DNA of 64,000 bases from Pseudomonadota bacterium. Lineage in GTDB: Bacteria > Pseudomonadota > Alphaproteobacteria > Sphingomonadales > Govanellaceae. Both the position numbers and the translations under genes were made by a program. Under the pieces are notes generated by a model. The model was not told the DNA's origin, made no database searches, and saw only the letters and a list, made by a program, of their open reading frames with translations. Location of the stretch: contig QEVO01000002.1 of assembly GCA_003577275.1 (NCBI GenBank), forward strand, positions 124,001-188,000, given 5' to 3'. Shown one piece after another: positions 1 through 8,851 of the stretch (positions are counted from its first letter, which is position 1; the number at the start of each line of letters is the position of its first letter).

Positions 1-183
1 CTTCGACCCTGATCTACCTGCGTATGCTGGTGCTGATTGTGAGACCATCAACCCGGTGTTATTTGACCAGGCCACTGGTGATAGCCACTGGCGCTGACAG
101 CCGCTTTGCAGCGACGGACTAAACCGCTCGCGCGGTAGGCGCTTCGCGCAACCCGCTGGCGACTGATCGCCGCGTTGGTGTCA

Positions 184-221
184 CCGTCGGTGTCGAGGCA
201 ATCCGCCTCGTTCACCGACGG
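184..221. other. strong hairpin upstream of the recombinase gene
   Basis: Bases 184-199 and 205-221 form a near-perfect inverted repeat (CCGTCGGTG-t-CGAGGC, five-base loop AATCC, GCCTCG-tt-CACCGACGG). It ends 10 bases before the ATG of the tyrosine recombinase. IS91-family elements carry hairpins near their ends, so this may be a sub-terminal structure of the element, or a structure in the recombinase leader. Which of the two it is cannot be decided here. Bases 1-183 show no supportable gene. Confidence 0.5.
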
Positions 222-231
222 AGCAGCAACC

Positions 232-1107
232 ATGGACAAGATCACATCGGCGGCAACCCCACTGCGTCAGCGCATGCTCGAAGACATGCGCATGCGCAAA
301 CTGGAACCACGCACCCAAGAGGCCTACATCCGCGCCGTGCGCAAGCTGGCAGCCTACCTGCACCGCTCGCCCGACACGGCCACCGTGGAGGACTTGCGCA
401 ACTTCCAGCTCCACCTGGTGGACACGGGCGCCTCACCCATGACGTTGAACGTCACGCTCACCGGACTGCGGTTTTTCTTCGACGTCACGCTGCAGCGGTC
501 GGACCTGATGGCCCGCATGCATCCGGTCAAGCTGCCACACAAGCTGCCGGTGGTGCTCAGCCCACAGGAGGTCTCCCGGCTGATCGCCGCTGCTGCCAAC
601 GTCAAGCACCAGGCGGCGTTGTCGGTGGCCTACGGCGCTGGCTTGCGTGCCAGTGAGGTCATCGGCCTGAGGGTCACCGACGTGGACAGCCAGCGCATGA
701 CACTGCGGGTGGAGCAAGGCAAGGGCCGCAAGGACCGCTACGCCATGCTCAGTCCGGTGCTGTTGCTGCGCCTGCGTTCGTGGTGGCGCATTGCCAACAG
801 GCAGGGCCGTATGCTGCCCGGCGGCTGGTTGTTCCCAGGCCTGGATCCGACAGACCCGCTGACGCCGCGCCAGCTCAACCGCGCCGTGCACGCCGCTGCA
901 GAGGCCGCCGGCATCGACAAGCGTATCTCCACGCACTCGCTGCGCCACGGGTTTGCAACGCACCTGCTGGAGCGCAAGGTGGACATCCGCGTGATCCAGC
1001 TGCTGCTGGGCCACAAGCGGCTGGAGACGACGGCGATCTACACACATGTGGCCACCGATCTGTTGCGCGAGGTGATCGGCCCGTTGGAGCCGCTGCCACC
1101 GTCTTGA
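232..1107 (+). CDS. XerC/D-like tyrosine recombinase of an IS91-type element
   Basis: A 291-residue tyrosine recombinase that would catalyse site-specific strand exchange. Residues 10-90 form an N-terminal SAM-like DNA-binding domain. The C-terminal catalytic domain shows the expected residues: Arg139 (AGLRAS), basic residues in GKGRK near 164-167, His235 and Arg238 (HSLRHG), His261 (LLGHK) and nucleophile Tyr270 (AIYTHV). The ATG at 232 is preferred over an upstream in-frame start at 175 because family members begin close to this point and the hairpin at 184-221 would otherwise be coding. The stop is four bases before the IS91 transposase start. Recombinase-transposase pairs of this type are a known arrangement in IS91-family elements. 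It appears intact. Confidence 0.9.
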   Translation: MDKITSAATPLRQRMLEDMRMRKLEPRTQEAYIRAVRKLAAYLHRSPDTATVEDLRNFQLHLVDTGASPMTLNVTLTGLRFFFDVTLQRSDLMARMHPVKLPHKLPVVLSPQEVSRLIAAAANVKHQAALSVAYGAGLRASEVIGLRVTDVDSQRMTLRVEQGKGRKDRYAMLSPVLLLRLRSWWRIANRQGRMLPGGWLFPGLDPTDPLTPRQLNRAVHAAAEAAGIDKRISTHSLRHGFATHLLERKVDIRVIQLLLGHKRLETTAIYTHVATDLLREVIGPLEPLPPS

Positions 1108-1111
1108 GGAC

Positions 1112-1894
1112 GTGGTCGTGGGACGGCCCTCTTTGGAGGTCGCCGACGTCTTTCATCAGCACGGCCCGGCCTGGCGTGCCGCCCAGCGCGGCCACCTGAG
1201 CCTGGGCCAACTCAAGGTCATGTCGGCCATCGAGCAGTGCCGCAGCGCGGCGCTGGGTGGGCACGTGCTGCGCTGTGGCGGCTGCGGCACGGACCAGGTT
1301 TCCTACAACTCGTGCCGCAACCGACACTGCCCCAAGTGCCAGAGCGCGGCGGCACAGCGCTGGCTGGAGGCCCGGCAGGTCGATCTGCTGCCGGTGGACT
1401 ATTACCACGTGGTGTTCACGCTGCCGGCGCAAGTGGCCGACCTGGCGTACCAGAACAAGGCCGCGCTGTATGGGCTGTTGTTCGATCTGGCGGCCGAGGT
1501 CTTGCAGACCATCGCTGCCGATCCGAAGCACCTGGGCGCCAGGATCGGCGCCACACTGGTGCTGCACACCTGGGGCTCGGCGTTGACCCACCATCCGCAT
1601 GTACACGGCATCGTGCCCGGTGGTGGTTTGGCTCCCGACGGCAAGACCTGGGTGGCGTGCCGGCCGGGCTTCTTCCTGCCGGTGCGGGTGCTCTCAAGAC
1701 TGTTCCGGCGGCGCTTTCTCGAAGCGCTGGGGCGGTTGCACGCCGGCGGCAAGCTGCGGTGCTTCGGCGAGCTTGCCGCACTGGCCGATGCGCGCACCTT
1801 CCAGCGCTGGCTGGCACCACTGCGCAAGGTCGAGTGGGTGGTCTACGCCAAGCATCCCTTTGCGGGCCCGCAGGCCGTGCATATCAGGAACTGA
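1112..1894 (+). pseudogene. IS91-family HUH transposase, truncated at its C-terminus
   Basis: The reading frame (GTG start) holds the N-terminal zinc-binding region (CGGCG near residues 55-59, CRNRHCPKC near 68-76) and the HUH metal site HPHVH at residues 161-165. IS91 transposases act as Y1/Y2 rolling-circle-type nucleases and continue after the KHPFAGPQAV motif into a stretch (RYTHR-x-AIS) containing the catalytic tyrosines. Here homology stops at about base 1877 and the frame closes within a few unrelated codons, giving 260 residues. The catalytic tyrosines and the 3' end of the element are absent, so this copy should be inactive. The break marks the junction with the following segment. 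Confidence 0.85.
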
Positions 1895-1971
1895 AACAGG
1901 GCAAGTGGAAGAGATAAATACGTGCGTGCATCTCAAGTGCGCTGATCCTTCGTTATAAACATCCACCCTTG

Positions 1972-1996
1972 GTCCTGGGCTTTAAAAACCCAGGAC
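1972..1996 (+). terminator. stem-loop, possible terminator
   Basis: GTCCTGGG (1972-1979) pairs perfectly with CCCAGGAC (1989-1996) around a nine-base A/T-rich loop, followed by TTTC. It sits between the truncated transposase and the helicase-like gene. The uridine tract is short, so termination is likely but weakly supported. Confidence 0.45.
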
Positions 1997-2079
1997 TTTC
2001 TCATTGCCGAGATAAATAGTGCTGTGCGCAATCAAGCGTGCAGCAGGCCAGGGATGGCCTGATAACAAGGGTTATAACT

Positions 2080-3423
2080 ATGTATAAGGTAAATGCGGCC
2101 GGGTGTGGCAAAGGCAAAAGCACCCACAATAAAAAATTCATCACAGCGCACAAAGACACACGCTTTCTGGTCATCGTGCCATCGCTCGCGTTAGCAGATG
2201 AATATGCCGACTATGGCACCACTATTCACAGCGGAAACAGTCACAACGTCAAACAACAAGTCTACAAAGCCATCGAGGCCAACACCCGTGTTCTCGTGAT
2301 CACGCAAAAAGCCTTCTTGGACTTTGAATCCAAAACGCTGCTGTGCACCAACCGCACCGTGCTGCAGGACGAACACCTTGAGCCCTTCTATGTGTGCAAG
2401 TGGCAGATGGCCAATCACGCGCAGTGGTTGGATATGTTTGTGGTGGGCGCGAGCGATAAAGAGGGTTGGTACAAGGTCACGCTGAATACGGCGCGTGTAG
2501 CTGAGTTCCTGGCCACAGCCGACATGCTGGACAACAAGCAGTTCATGCAGGACTTGCTGGCAACACCGCAGGCCATTTACACCAACAAGGCCACCATGGA
2601 GATGGACTCGCTGCTGTTCCGTGTCGTGAGTCCCGACATCTATGCTGGAGCCGATGCTGTGCACATCGCCTGCGCCAACTTTATGGTGACACGCCAGTAC
2701 CACTTATGGGCAGCAATATATGGGGCGCAGTTCCACTTCACCCACGCATTCGAACCCTACTCAACACCCAATTTGACGCTGCATTCGGCTGAGCAAAATC
2801 GGAACAGCAAGACGTTCAACCGTGCCAACACTGGCCTCAAGGACACCGTCACGGCCTACATCAAATCCCAGTGCGCCAATCCGGTGTATGTAGACAACAA
2901 TATGTATGAAACGGAGCAGGGCTGGCAACGCGTCAAGCACAACTGCCACGGTGTAAATCAGTTCCGCGATGAGTCGCATATCGCCATCCTCAGTGCCATC
3001 AACTACGACAACCTGGCAACAGCCTTTTTGATGGACATGGGCGGCATGACGGCACTACAGGTTCGTCACGCATTGCTGGGAGAAATCGCCCATCAAGTCA
3101 TTATGCGCGGTTGCCTGCGCAGCGACAACGCCAATGCCTGTCACGTCTACGTGATGGAAGCGGACCTGGCTAACTATCTGCTGAACAACATCTTCAAAGG
3201 CAGCAAGCAGCTACCGATTGACGGCACGAAGCGCCCAGAACGTGCCCCGGTGTTGACACCCGTGCAACGCAAGAAGGCCACAATGATTCGAAAGAACTTT
3301 CCGCTCTACCAAGAAACGCCCACTGAGCTGCTGATGAAGGAAATTATCTGGTCAATGACCAACACCAATGGCTTATATAACAAGCTCCATCGGGAGAACT
3401 CAGCGGGTGGCGCTACAGCGTGA
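2080..3423 (+). CDS. P-loop NTPase resembling the first half of an SF2 helicase, function unknown
   Basis: A 447-residue protein starting at the ATG at 2080, next to GCG-AAA-GGC codons of a Walker A motif (AAGCGKGKST, residues 6-15). Later come VIVPSLAL (motif Ia-like, near 31-38), LVITQKAF (motif Ib-like, near 72-79) and LQDEHLEPF with a DEH Walker B (97-99). This order is that of DEAD/DEAH-type superfamily 2 enzymes, but I cannot find clear motifs V and VI in the C-terminal half. Base composition is lower in GC than in the chromosomal part. A longer frame from 2038 exists without a clear ribosome site. It lies among mobile-element debris, so a plasmid or phage replication role is possible but not shown. 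Confidence 0.6.
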   Translation: MYKVNAAGCGKGKSTHNKKFITAHKDTRFLVIVPSLALADEYADYGTTIHSGNSHNVKQQVYKAIEANTRVLVITQKAFLDFESKTLLCTNRTVLQDEHLEPFYVCKWQMANHAQWLDMFVVGASDKEGWYKVTLNTARVAEFLATADMLDNKQFMQDLLATPQAIYTNKATMEMDSLLFRVVSPDIYAGADAVHIACANFMVTRQYHLWAAIYGAQFHFTHAFEPYSTPNLTLHSAEQNRNSKTFNRANTGLKDTVTAYIKSQCANPVYVDNNMYETEQGWQRVKHNCHGVNQFRDESHIAILSAINYDNLATAFLMDMGGMTALQVRHALLGEIAHQVIMRGCLRSDNANACHVYVMEADLANYLLNNIFKGSKQLPIDGTKRPERAPVLTPVQRKKATMIRKNFPLYQETPTELLMKEIIWSMTNTNGLYNKLHRENSAGGATA

Positions 3424-3686
3424 TGGCTGAAATGGGCGCAGTGCAAAAGATGAATTGCCAAGAACTCAACTCAAACTGGTTGAAGACCAACGCAATGAGT
3501 TTTTGTCACGAAAGCCGGAAGGCTGAAGTAAAAAAACGAAATTGCATCCACGTCGTTTGCGAAGCGGCAGCGCAGCGAATGACGGCTTATTTCGACTGGC
3601 TATCAACGAAGAAGCGATATAGACAGAACAACCAGCTATTCATACCCCTCATTCTGAAAGCATACACACCTGCGGTGTGCTGCTGA
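3423..3686 (+). CDS. small hypothetical protein overlapping the helicase-like gene
   Basis: An 87-residue frame whose ATG overlaps the TGA of the upstream gene (TGATG), consistent with translational coupling. It has many Asn, Lys and Cys residues and no domain I recognise. It could equally be a run-on frame in decayed DNA. Nothing beyond the overlap supports expression. Confidence 0.3.
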   Translation: MAEMGAVQKMNCQELNSNWLKTNAMSFCHESRKAEVKKRNCIHVVCEAAAQRMTAYFDWLSTKKRYRQNNQLFIPLILKAYTPAVCC

Positions 3687-3921
3687 CCACGGCGCGGATG
3701 TGCTACTCATTTCATTCGTTGCACATCCACTTGTGGTTCCTTGCTTCGCATTCATTGAGTTGAGACAGGAAAAGAGTAACAAATAAGCAAACAGCACTTA
3801 TAGTTGAATTGTTACTTTTTTCAGTCATCGATCTTTTTAAGTGGGCGGGAGATTCACGAAATGGTCCGCTCTGTGCGACGGCTATAACACCCCTACACGT
3901 GCTTGACGGACAGCCTCGTGC
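3687..3921. other. gene-free spacer with a small inverted repeat
   Basis: No coding frame is credible here. GTAACAA (3776-3782) and TTGTTAC (3809-3815) form an inverted repeat around an A/T-rich loop and are followed by a T-rich stretch, which could end transcription from the left. Otherwise I see nothing in it. Confidence 0.35.
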
Positions 3922-4080
3922 ATGAAGCGAACCACGAATCTTTTACGGGATGCTGTAGGCTTGTCCGACGGTGTGATGTTTGAGCGCCGCCTGTTCCATT
4001 CGCTGTTTGACACCAACGACCAGAAGGCAGGCATGGACGCCTTCGTGAACAAGCGCCAGCCGACCTTCACCCACTCCTGA
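3922..4080 (+). pseudogene. C-terminal remnant of an enoyl-CoA hydratase
   Basis: Only the last 52 residues of a crotonase-family protein remain. The segment containing [11 protein letters not shown], then [10 protein letters not shown] and [10 protein letters not shown] before the stop, matches the characteristic C-terminal helix of short-chain enoyl-CoA hydratases. The remaining 200 or so residues, including the oxyanion-hole and catalytic region, are missing upstream. This is a scrap left by rearrangement. The esterase gene next to it is in the opposite orientation. Confidence 0.7.
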
Positions 4081-4088
4081 GCAGGCTC

Positions 4089-5138
4089 CTAGGATGTCGC
4101 GGCGACAAATTTCCCTGTTTGCAACCACGCCACAATTGCGTTCGCCAACTGGTCGCTATTGCTCTCCATCATCATCATGTGGCCATTTCCCTGGATGCCT
4201 TTTTCACCGAGAGGAATGAACTCGGCACGCGCGCCGTTTTCATTCAACCAATCCACGATAGGTTTATCGGTCGCGACCGTGTGGTCCGCATCATTGGTCC
4301 CCATGATCAGGGCGATGTGCTTACCTTTGTAGCCAGAGAAATCTGCGACACGAGGCGCACTGTTCGCATAGTTCACCCGCTCCAGCAGAAGCCTGGGTGG
4401 GATCACAGCCAGCGTGGCGACATAAGCGTCCAGGAATTCCCGCGGGAAACGTGTACTGGTGCCTACCACCTTCTTGGCGACCCAACCGGGCTCCGCAACA
4501 AAAGGCTGCTTGCGACTGATCTTGAGTATGGGCGCTCCTGGTGCCAAACGTACCTCTACGAAGTCGGAAGTGTCTGTCAGAAACTCCGTCGGAGCACTCA
4601 CGTTCCCTGGCCCTCCAGGGGCGATGGCAACAAGTTTTTCGATCCGGTCACCGTAAAGTTCGAGCAGCTTCCAGCCGAAAGGGCCCGACATCGAATGCGT
4701 CATGACAATCGCGGGGCGATCAAGCGTGGCAAGTAGCTTTCCCAAGCCCCGTATCACCGTTTCTCCGGTCAAGGCGTCATAAGGGATATATCCGCTGCGA
4801 CCCGTCCCAGCCCAATCTGGCACAACAACCTTATAGCCTTTGGCGGCAAAAACGTGTGCCCAACCAGGTCTGCCATCGGCTGTTACCATATAACAAGAGC
4901 CGCTATGCGCCCCGCCGTGGATAAGAACCATCGGTGGTTTGTTGGTCTTCGTGACCGGCTCCAGCACCTCGTAATAAGTCGAGGGATCGCTGACAAATCC
5001 GCTATGGAAGTTAATGGCGCTGGGTTGACGCGCTGCGGCTGCAAATGCGCTGCTGCTCATCGTCGCGACAACTGCAGCACCCATACCGGTGCTGGAGCGG
5101 AAAAATTTCCTGCGGGATGTCGGATCGTTGTTCTTCAT
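4089..5138 (-). CDS. Tat-exported alpha/beta hydrolase (esterase 713-like)
   Basis: A 349-residue secreted hydrolase. Residues 1-35 form a twin-arginine signal (SRRKFF) followed by an Ala-rich cleavage region, so the enzyme should be folded in the cytoplasm and exported. The mature part shows an oxyanion loop HGGAHSG, the nucleophile elbow THSMSG, an acidic residue in the GTNDADH region and the likely catalytic His in GNGHMMM. Overall layout resembles the esterase-713-like group of alpha/beta hydrolases. The substrate is unknown. An AGGAG ribosome site lies just before the ATG. It is flanked by the hydratase remnant and the pentanucleotide repeat, and is probably cargo of the mobile region. 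Confidence 0.8.
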   Translation of the reverse strand: MKNNDPTSRRKFFRSSTGMGAAVVATMSSSAFAAAARQPSAINFHSGFVSDPSTYYEVLEPVTKTNKPPMVLIHGGAHSGSCYMVTADGRPGWAHVFAAKGYKVVVPDWAGTGRSGYIPYDALTGETVIRGLGKLLATLDRPAIVMTHSMSGPFGWKLLELYGDRIEKLVAIAPGGPGNVSAPTEFLTDTSDFVEVRLAPGAPILKISRKQPFVAEPGWVAKKVVGTSTRFPREFLDAYVATLAVIPPRLLLERVNYANSAPRVADFSGYKGKHIALIMGTNDADHTVATDKPIVDWLNENGARAEFIPLGEKGIQGNGHMMMMESNSDQLANAIVAWLQTGKFVAATS

Positions 5139-5224
5139 AAATGGTCTCCTGAAGTTTTATAGATCTCGTTGATCGCCCCAAACTCGCTTCGCGAGATCCA
5201 TACAGAAAGGTATAAGGCCCGCTC

Positions 5225-5264
5225 AAGCCAAGCCAAGCCAAGCCAAGCCAAGCCAAGCAAAGCA
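5225..5264. repeat. AAGCC pentanucleotide tandem repeat
   Basis: Six exact AAGCC units (5225-5254) are followed by two AAGCA variants (5255-5264). The tract lies about 90 bases upstream of the esterase start and between it and the IS630 fragment. Such short repeats can vary in number by slippage, so promoter spacing of the esterase might vary, but no promoter elements were confirmed. Confidence 0.9.
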
Positions 5265-5303
5265 AATATTATTAGTTAACTACTAACTTGTCAATAAGTA
5301 GAG

Positions 5304-6063
5304 TCATTCCAGGATATAGCGGCACTCTGGCTGCCTGAAGAATGACTTCACGAGTTCAGGAAGTTTCTGGATGCTGCGCAATGCGCCGAGAGCGAGCCGC
5401 TTCATCTCCTCGGCACTCTCGACCAACTGGCGCGCGACCTTCCGCTTCACATGAGCCCAGACCGTTTCATCCGGATTCAGATGCGGCGAGTACGGTGGCA
5501 GGTAGCAGAGTTTGAGCATGCCGTCCAAACTCTCGATGTAGCTCTTGACCATCTTTGCCTTGTGGATCGGATGGCCATCGACGATCAGGAACACCGGCTT
5601 CTCGGCATTGACCATCAAGCGCTTGAGGAACTCGACAAACACCTTTGCACCGACGGATCCTTCATGCAGCATGAACCGAAACTCACCCTGCGTGCCGACC
5701 GCCGAGATCATGTTCAGCGAGAAGCGCCGGCCCGTCGCCTGCACCACCGGCGTCTGGCCCTGCGGCGCCCAGGTCGTGCCGGTGTGGTAGTCCGAGCGGA
5801 TACCCGACTCGTCGCCAAAGTAGATCGTTGCTCCGACCCGCTTGGCTTCAGCACGGATCGCGGGGTACGTCTCCGTCTCCCACGTGCGCACCAGCACAGG
5901 GTCTTGCTGCCATGCTTGGTAGAGCGGCTTCTGGGCGCTGAAGCCCAGGATTTTCATGAGGCGGTGGACCGAGGAGATCGACAACTCCTTCTTGAACTGG
6001 CGCTTGATCAGGTGACGGATCAGCGACAGCGTCCACAAGCCGAACTCGAACTTGAACTGCTGC
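5304..6063 (-). pseudogene. IS630-family transposase, 5' truncated
   Basis: About 250 residues of an IS630/Tc1-mariner DDE transposase. The catalytic acids are visible: Asp in FGDESGI, Asp in LIVDGHP and Glu in LNPDETVW. Similarity continues upstream of the first internal start, through QQFKFEFGLWTL, to about base 6063 and then stops without a start codon. About 95 residues containing the helix-turn-helix region are missing compared with full-length relatives of about 345. The lost end abuts the peptidase-like remnant on the other strand, so one event probably damaged both. The copy should be inactive. Confidence 0.85.
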
Positions 6064-6390
6064 GGGTTACAGATTTTTTGGCAAGGGGTGTCACGGGCTG
6101 ATGTGGATCAGCCGGTGCAGGCCACTATGGAGAGGGGCACTGTGGTGCATATGCAGTTGCAGGGGCACACTCTGTGGCGTTACGGCAAAGGGGATAGTCA
6201 GACACTGGAGATTGGTGTTCAGTCGATGTCTAAACATCCGTCGACAAAAAATGCTTCTGTGCCCTATGCGTTAGCCGTGACCATCGAAGTGGCGCAATCG
6301 GTCGATACCAAGGTCTACGAGCAAATCCGTGATGACGTCCGTGCGCGCCAGGCCCAGCAGCAGCGCACCAGAACTATTGTGAGGAGTTAA
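6052..6390 (+). pseudogene. truncated protein, possibly the C-terminus of a subtilase (S8)
   Basis: The frame is open across the IS630 junction, so its first residues (before about 6070) are IS-derived and the genuine N-terminus is lost. The remaining roughly 105 residues include TVVHMQLQG, VPYALAVTIEVAQ and TKVYEQIRDDVRAR. From memory this resembles the C-terminal extension of S8 family peptidases that accompany AAA ATPases in accessory loci, but this is a recollection and not a search. No catalytic residues remain. It is one base upstream of the next gene, which has its own GAGGAG ribosome site, so the two probably formed an operon. Confidence 0.4.
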
Positions 6391-6391
6391 C

Positions 6392-7276
6392 GTGTTTGAA
6401 TTTTCTGCAGCCGATTCTCTAGGGTCTCGTCCCCATTCCGACATCGCCCAATATCTTCTCGACATTGGGGCAACAGAGCAGGCCGCGCCGTACCTGTCAG
6501 GTGCGGTCGAAGCCCAAGGCATGGGAATGCCCGCCCAGGCTTACAAGCCGACCGGCATGGTGGTCGGCTTCATTGAGGCCACAGGGAACGCTGGAAGCGA
6601 AGTCGCCATCGCGCCTGCAGCTTCGCTAAGGGCCGACCACGATTTGATCGGCAAGCGGATCAAAATCACGTTGGATCGGTTTTACGTGGAGTCCTATCCT
6701 GGCCTCGGCGAGCACACTGTGGTGTGTGAGTTCAATGGCAAGAACCAGGTGACGCCGGAAGCGGAGGCGCTCAAATTTGCCACCCAGTTACGCGTCAGAG
6801 ACAAATCTGCAGCGGCTGTAATGAATGCGCCGGTTTTCTTGGGGTTGACAGTGCCGCCTGACGGCTTGGCCTTCGAAGGTCGCACCTACAACATCCGCAG
6901 CGCAGGCAGTGATGCTATCTTGGAAACATTGGACTCTGCAGTCTTTCGTGCCGGGCTTTCGTTGTTGAACACGGCACAGCCTGCACTCAAGCCTTTCGTG
7001 AGCCTTGCTACTGGAACTATGAAGCTTCTGGCCAACAGTGGCAAGAACGCGCAGGTGCACTCCTTCAGCCTAGGTCTAGACTTTGCCGAGCGTCAAACGT
7101 CGATTTCTCTACGCCGGGGAACCTATGTTGTCGTCCAGACCGATGAGAGCGATTGGGATTGGTCCAACTACACCTGGGACCTCCATGCCATGCGTTTGAA
7201 TGATCGTCGCCTTGAGCCGCAGAATAGCATTGGCTACAACTACACCGCGATCGGTGTGAGTCACTTCGCGGCGTAG
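6392..7276 (+). CDS. hypothetical protein, transposon cargo
   Basis: A 294-residue protein with a GTG start preceded by GAGGAG. I recognise no catalytic motif. The sequence is soluble, beta-rich in appearance, without a signal peptide or membrane segment, and rich in conserved-looking aromatic positions near the end (DWDWSNYTWDLH). Its last 16 bases overlap the end of tniQ tail to tail, which places it inside the Tn7-like unit and leaves no room for a transposon end between them. Partnered with the truncated gene upstream it may be the remnant of a two-gene cargo system. Confidence 0.55.
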   Translation: MFEFSAADSLGSRPHSDIAQYLLDIGATEQAAPYLSGAVEAQGMGMPAQAYKPTGMVVGFIEATGNAGSEVAIAPAASLRADHDLIGKRIKITLDRFYVESYPGLGEHTVVCEFNGKNQVTPEAEALKFATQLRVRDKSAAAVMNAPVFLGLTVPPDGLAFEGRTYNIRSAGSDAILETLDSAVFRAGLSLLNTAQPALKPFVSLATGTMKLLANSGKNAQVHSFSLGLDFAERQTSISLRRGTYVVVQTDESDWDWSNYTWDLHAMRLNDRRLEPQNSIGYNYTAIGVSHFAA

Positions 7277-8847
7277 AGCGCGCCGCCAGCGCTTGGTCGA
7301 GGGGGCTTGTTAAGCTTGTAGGCCAGCATGTTGGGAATCGGTGCGGTTAAACGGGCGCCGACGGTGGCTTGGTGAAAGCGCGCCTGCAGAGCCGATGCCC
7401 GTAGCGGTCTGCCCGTGAACGCCGAGAAGAACACTTGCAAGCCCGTGAAGAGCCGGGGTGCGTGCTTGCGTGGACCATGGATGAAGCGTTGCAGCGCCGC
7501 CAGCGCTTCCGCTTCGCTGGCCGGGATCTTCCACCAAACGTCTTTCTCAAAATCCAGTGGAGTTTGGCTGTCGAAAGCGGAAACGGTCATGGCGCATATC
7601 TCGGTGCATGTGAGCACGGTGAAACGGTACAGGTTAAACATGACCTGATCCTGCAGCCACGCGTAGCGTTTGTAAGCATCGACGGTGCCAGCCACCGCAT
7701 GTTCCAGCGACACGATCAAAGTGACGTGAGTGTCTTGGCTCACTTGTGTTCGATACTCAAGGGGATAGCGTTCTGTATCAGCGTGAACTCCGTAGTGACG
7801 CGTGGCCACTGAAGGACTGAATGAGCCGTATTGATTGCTGATCACCCGCGCGATGTCGGCAAGCTCGGCGGCGCCCCGCGCCGGATGCTGGTGGCGCTGA
7901 AGCGGGGCCACGACTTGCTCCACCCAGAAGGGCAGGACGACCCGTGGGCCTGCGATATTGCAGTAGTTGATGTGCGTCTCCAGCATGAAGCGCAGGAAGC
8001 GGTGTGGCCAATCGGTCAGCAGGTCGCAAACCCTGCGCATGATGGCTCGGCGTCGTGCAACGTCCAGGCATTCGATGGCAGTGGTTCGGGCGCCTCTGGC
8101 GAGGCTATCTTGCTGGGCCAGTCGGGTAAGGATCCGTAACCCCGCGAAGTAAGCGATCGAATGTGTGCCGTGTAATGAGGTGGCGTCTACATAGCCGCGC
8201 TCAAGTACTTCTTCCAGATGGGCCGTGAAACGCCCCTGCGAGGCCTCACTGGCGGTGGGTTTGATCGCGCTCAAAAAGGCATGGCACTGCCAGCAGCGTG
8301 TGAAGGCTCGATCAGTTGGAGTGGCCCCTAATTTGCCAATGTCCACGCGATGAGGGATGACTGGGTGCCCGCAATGAGGACAGGAATCCCGGAGTTCGAT
8401 GCCATGTCGCGTGCAAACAGTGATGAAGGCCAAGCGCCAATGCAGACGAAAAAACGCCACGTCATCTTGTTGCAAACACAGTGGGCAGTACATCAGTCCC
8501 GGCGCGGTGCGTTTGCGATGATGGATGTGCAGCGGAATCAGCCAAGGCGAGTAGCCCCCGGAGGGCACGGCTTCGCTCAAAAAGCCTGCATAGCGTTGCA
8601 GCGAGGTCTGGCGAGCCTGCTCAATGCTGGTGCCGGTGACGGTGCACAGAGTAACCAGCACAGCCGGTGAACCCAGCTTGTCGATGTCCTTGCCCCAGAG
8701 CGCGTGGTCTCGGCCAAATAGGATGCGCGACATCCTCTCAGTTTTGTAGCCGTGCGCATGGGCCAAACGGATCATCCATGACGACAGCAGCTCATTGCTT
8801 TGCGGCTTGAGATGGTGGGGCCAGAGCTGCAGCGCTAGCGGGTTCAT
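7261..8847 (-). CDS. tniQ: TniQ/TnsD-family target-selection protein
   Basis: A 528-residue TniQ-family protein. The N-terminal domain begins with an LxPHxLKP-type segment typical of TniQ and carries a zinc ribbon: CPLC (121-124), CTRH (145-148) and CPHC (156-159). In Tn7-like elements TniQ/TnsD joins the AAA regulator to the target DNA. The C-terminal 350 residues are long enough for a sequence-specific DNA-binding region, as in TnsD proteins and unlike the short TniQ of Tn5053. The ATG at 8847, four bases after the tniB stop, is preferred over a longer frame reaching into tniB. It is the last gene of the tnsA-tniA-tniB-tniQ operon. Confidence 0.88.
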   Translation of the reverse strand: MNPLALQLWPHHLKPQSNELLSSWMIRLAHAHGYKTERMSRILFGRDHALWGKDIDKLGSPAVLVTLCTVTGTSIEQARQTSLQRYAGFLSEAVPSGGYSPWLIPLHIHHRKRTAPGLMYCPLCLQQDDVAFFRLHWRLAFITVCTRHGIELRDSCPHCGHPVIPHRVDIGKLGATPTDRAFTRCWQCHAFLSAIKPTASEASQGRFTAHLEEVLERGYVDATSLHGTHSIAYFAGLRILTRLAQQDSLARGARTTAIECLDVARRRAIMRRVCDLLTDWPHRFLRFMLETHINYCNIAGPRVVLPFWVEQVVAPLQRHQHPARGAAELADIARVISNQYGSFSPSVATRHYGVHADTERYPLEYRTQVSQDTHVTLIVSLEHAVAGTVDAYKRYAWLQDQVMFNLYRFTVLTCTEICAMTVSAFDSQTPLDFEKDVWWKIPASEAEALAALQRFIHGPRKHAPRLFTGLQVFFSAFTGRPLRASALQARFHQATVGARLTAPIPNMLAYKLNKPPRPSAGGALYAAK

Positions 8848-8851
8848 GGCG

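Larger units (their letters stand above)
184..1878 (+). mobile_element. 3'-truncated IS91-like element (recombinase plus transposase)
   Basis: The unit contains an upstream hairpin, a tyrosine recombinase and a HUH transposase in the same orientation. The right boundary is where IS91 coding similarity ends, about 1878. The left boundary is uncertain and may lie outside the window. No target duplication is expected for this family. The loss of the 3' end means the origin side needed for rolling-circle transposition is gone. Confidence 0.6.

Noticed and set aside
1911..2018. Repeat GAGATAAATA at 1911-1920 and 2009-2018
   Set aside because: Only ten bases and two copies 98 bases apart, with no structure to suggest iterons or insertion ends.
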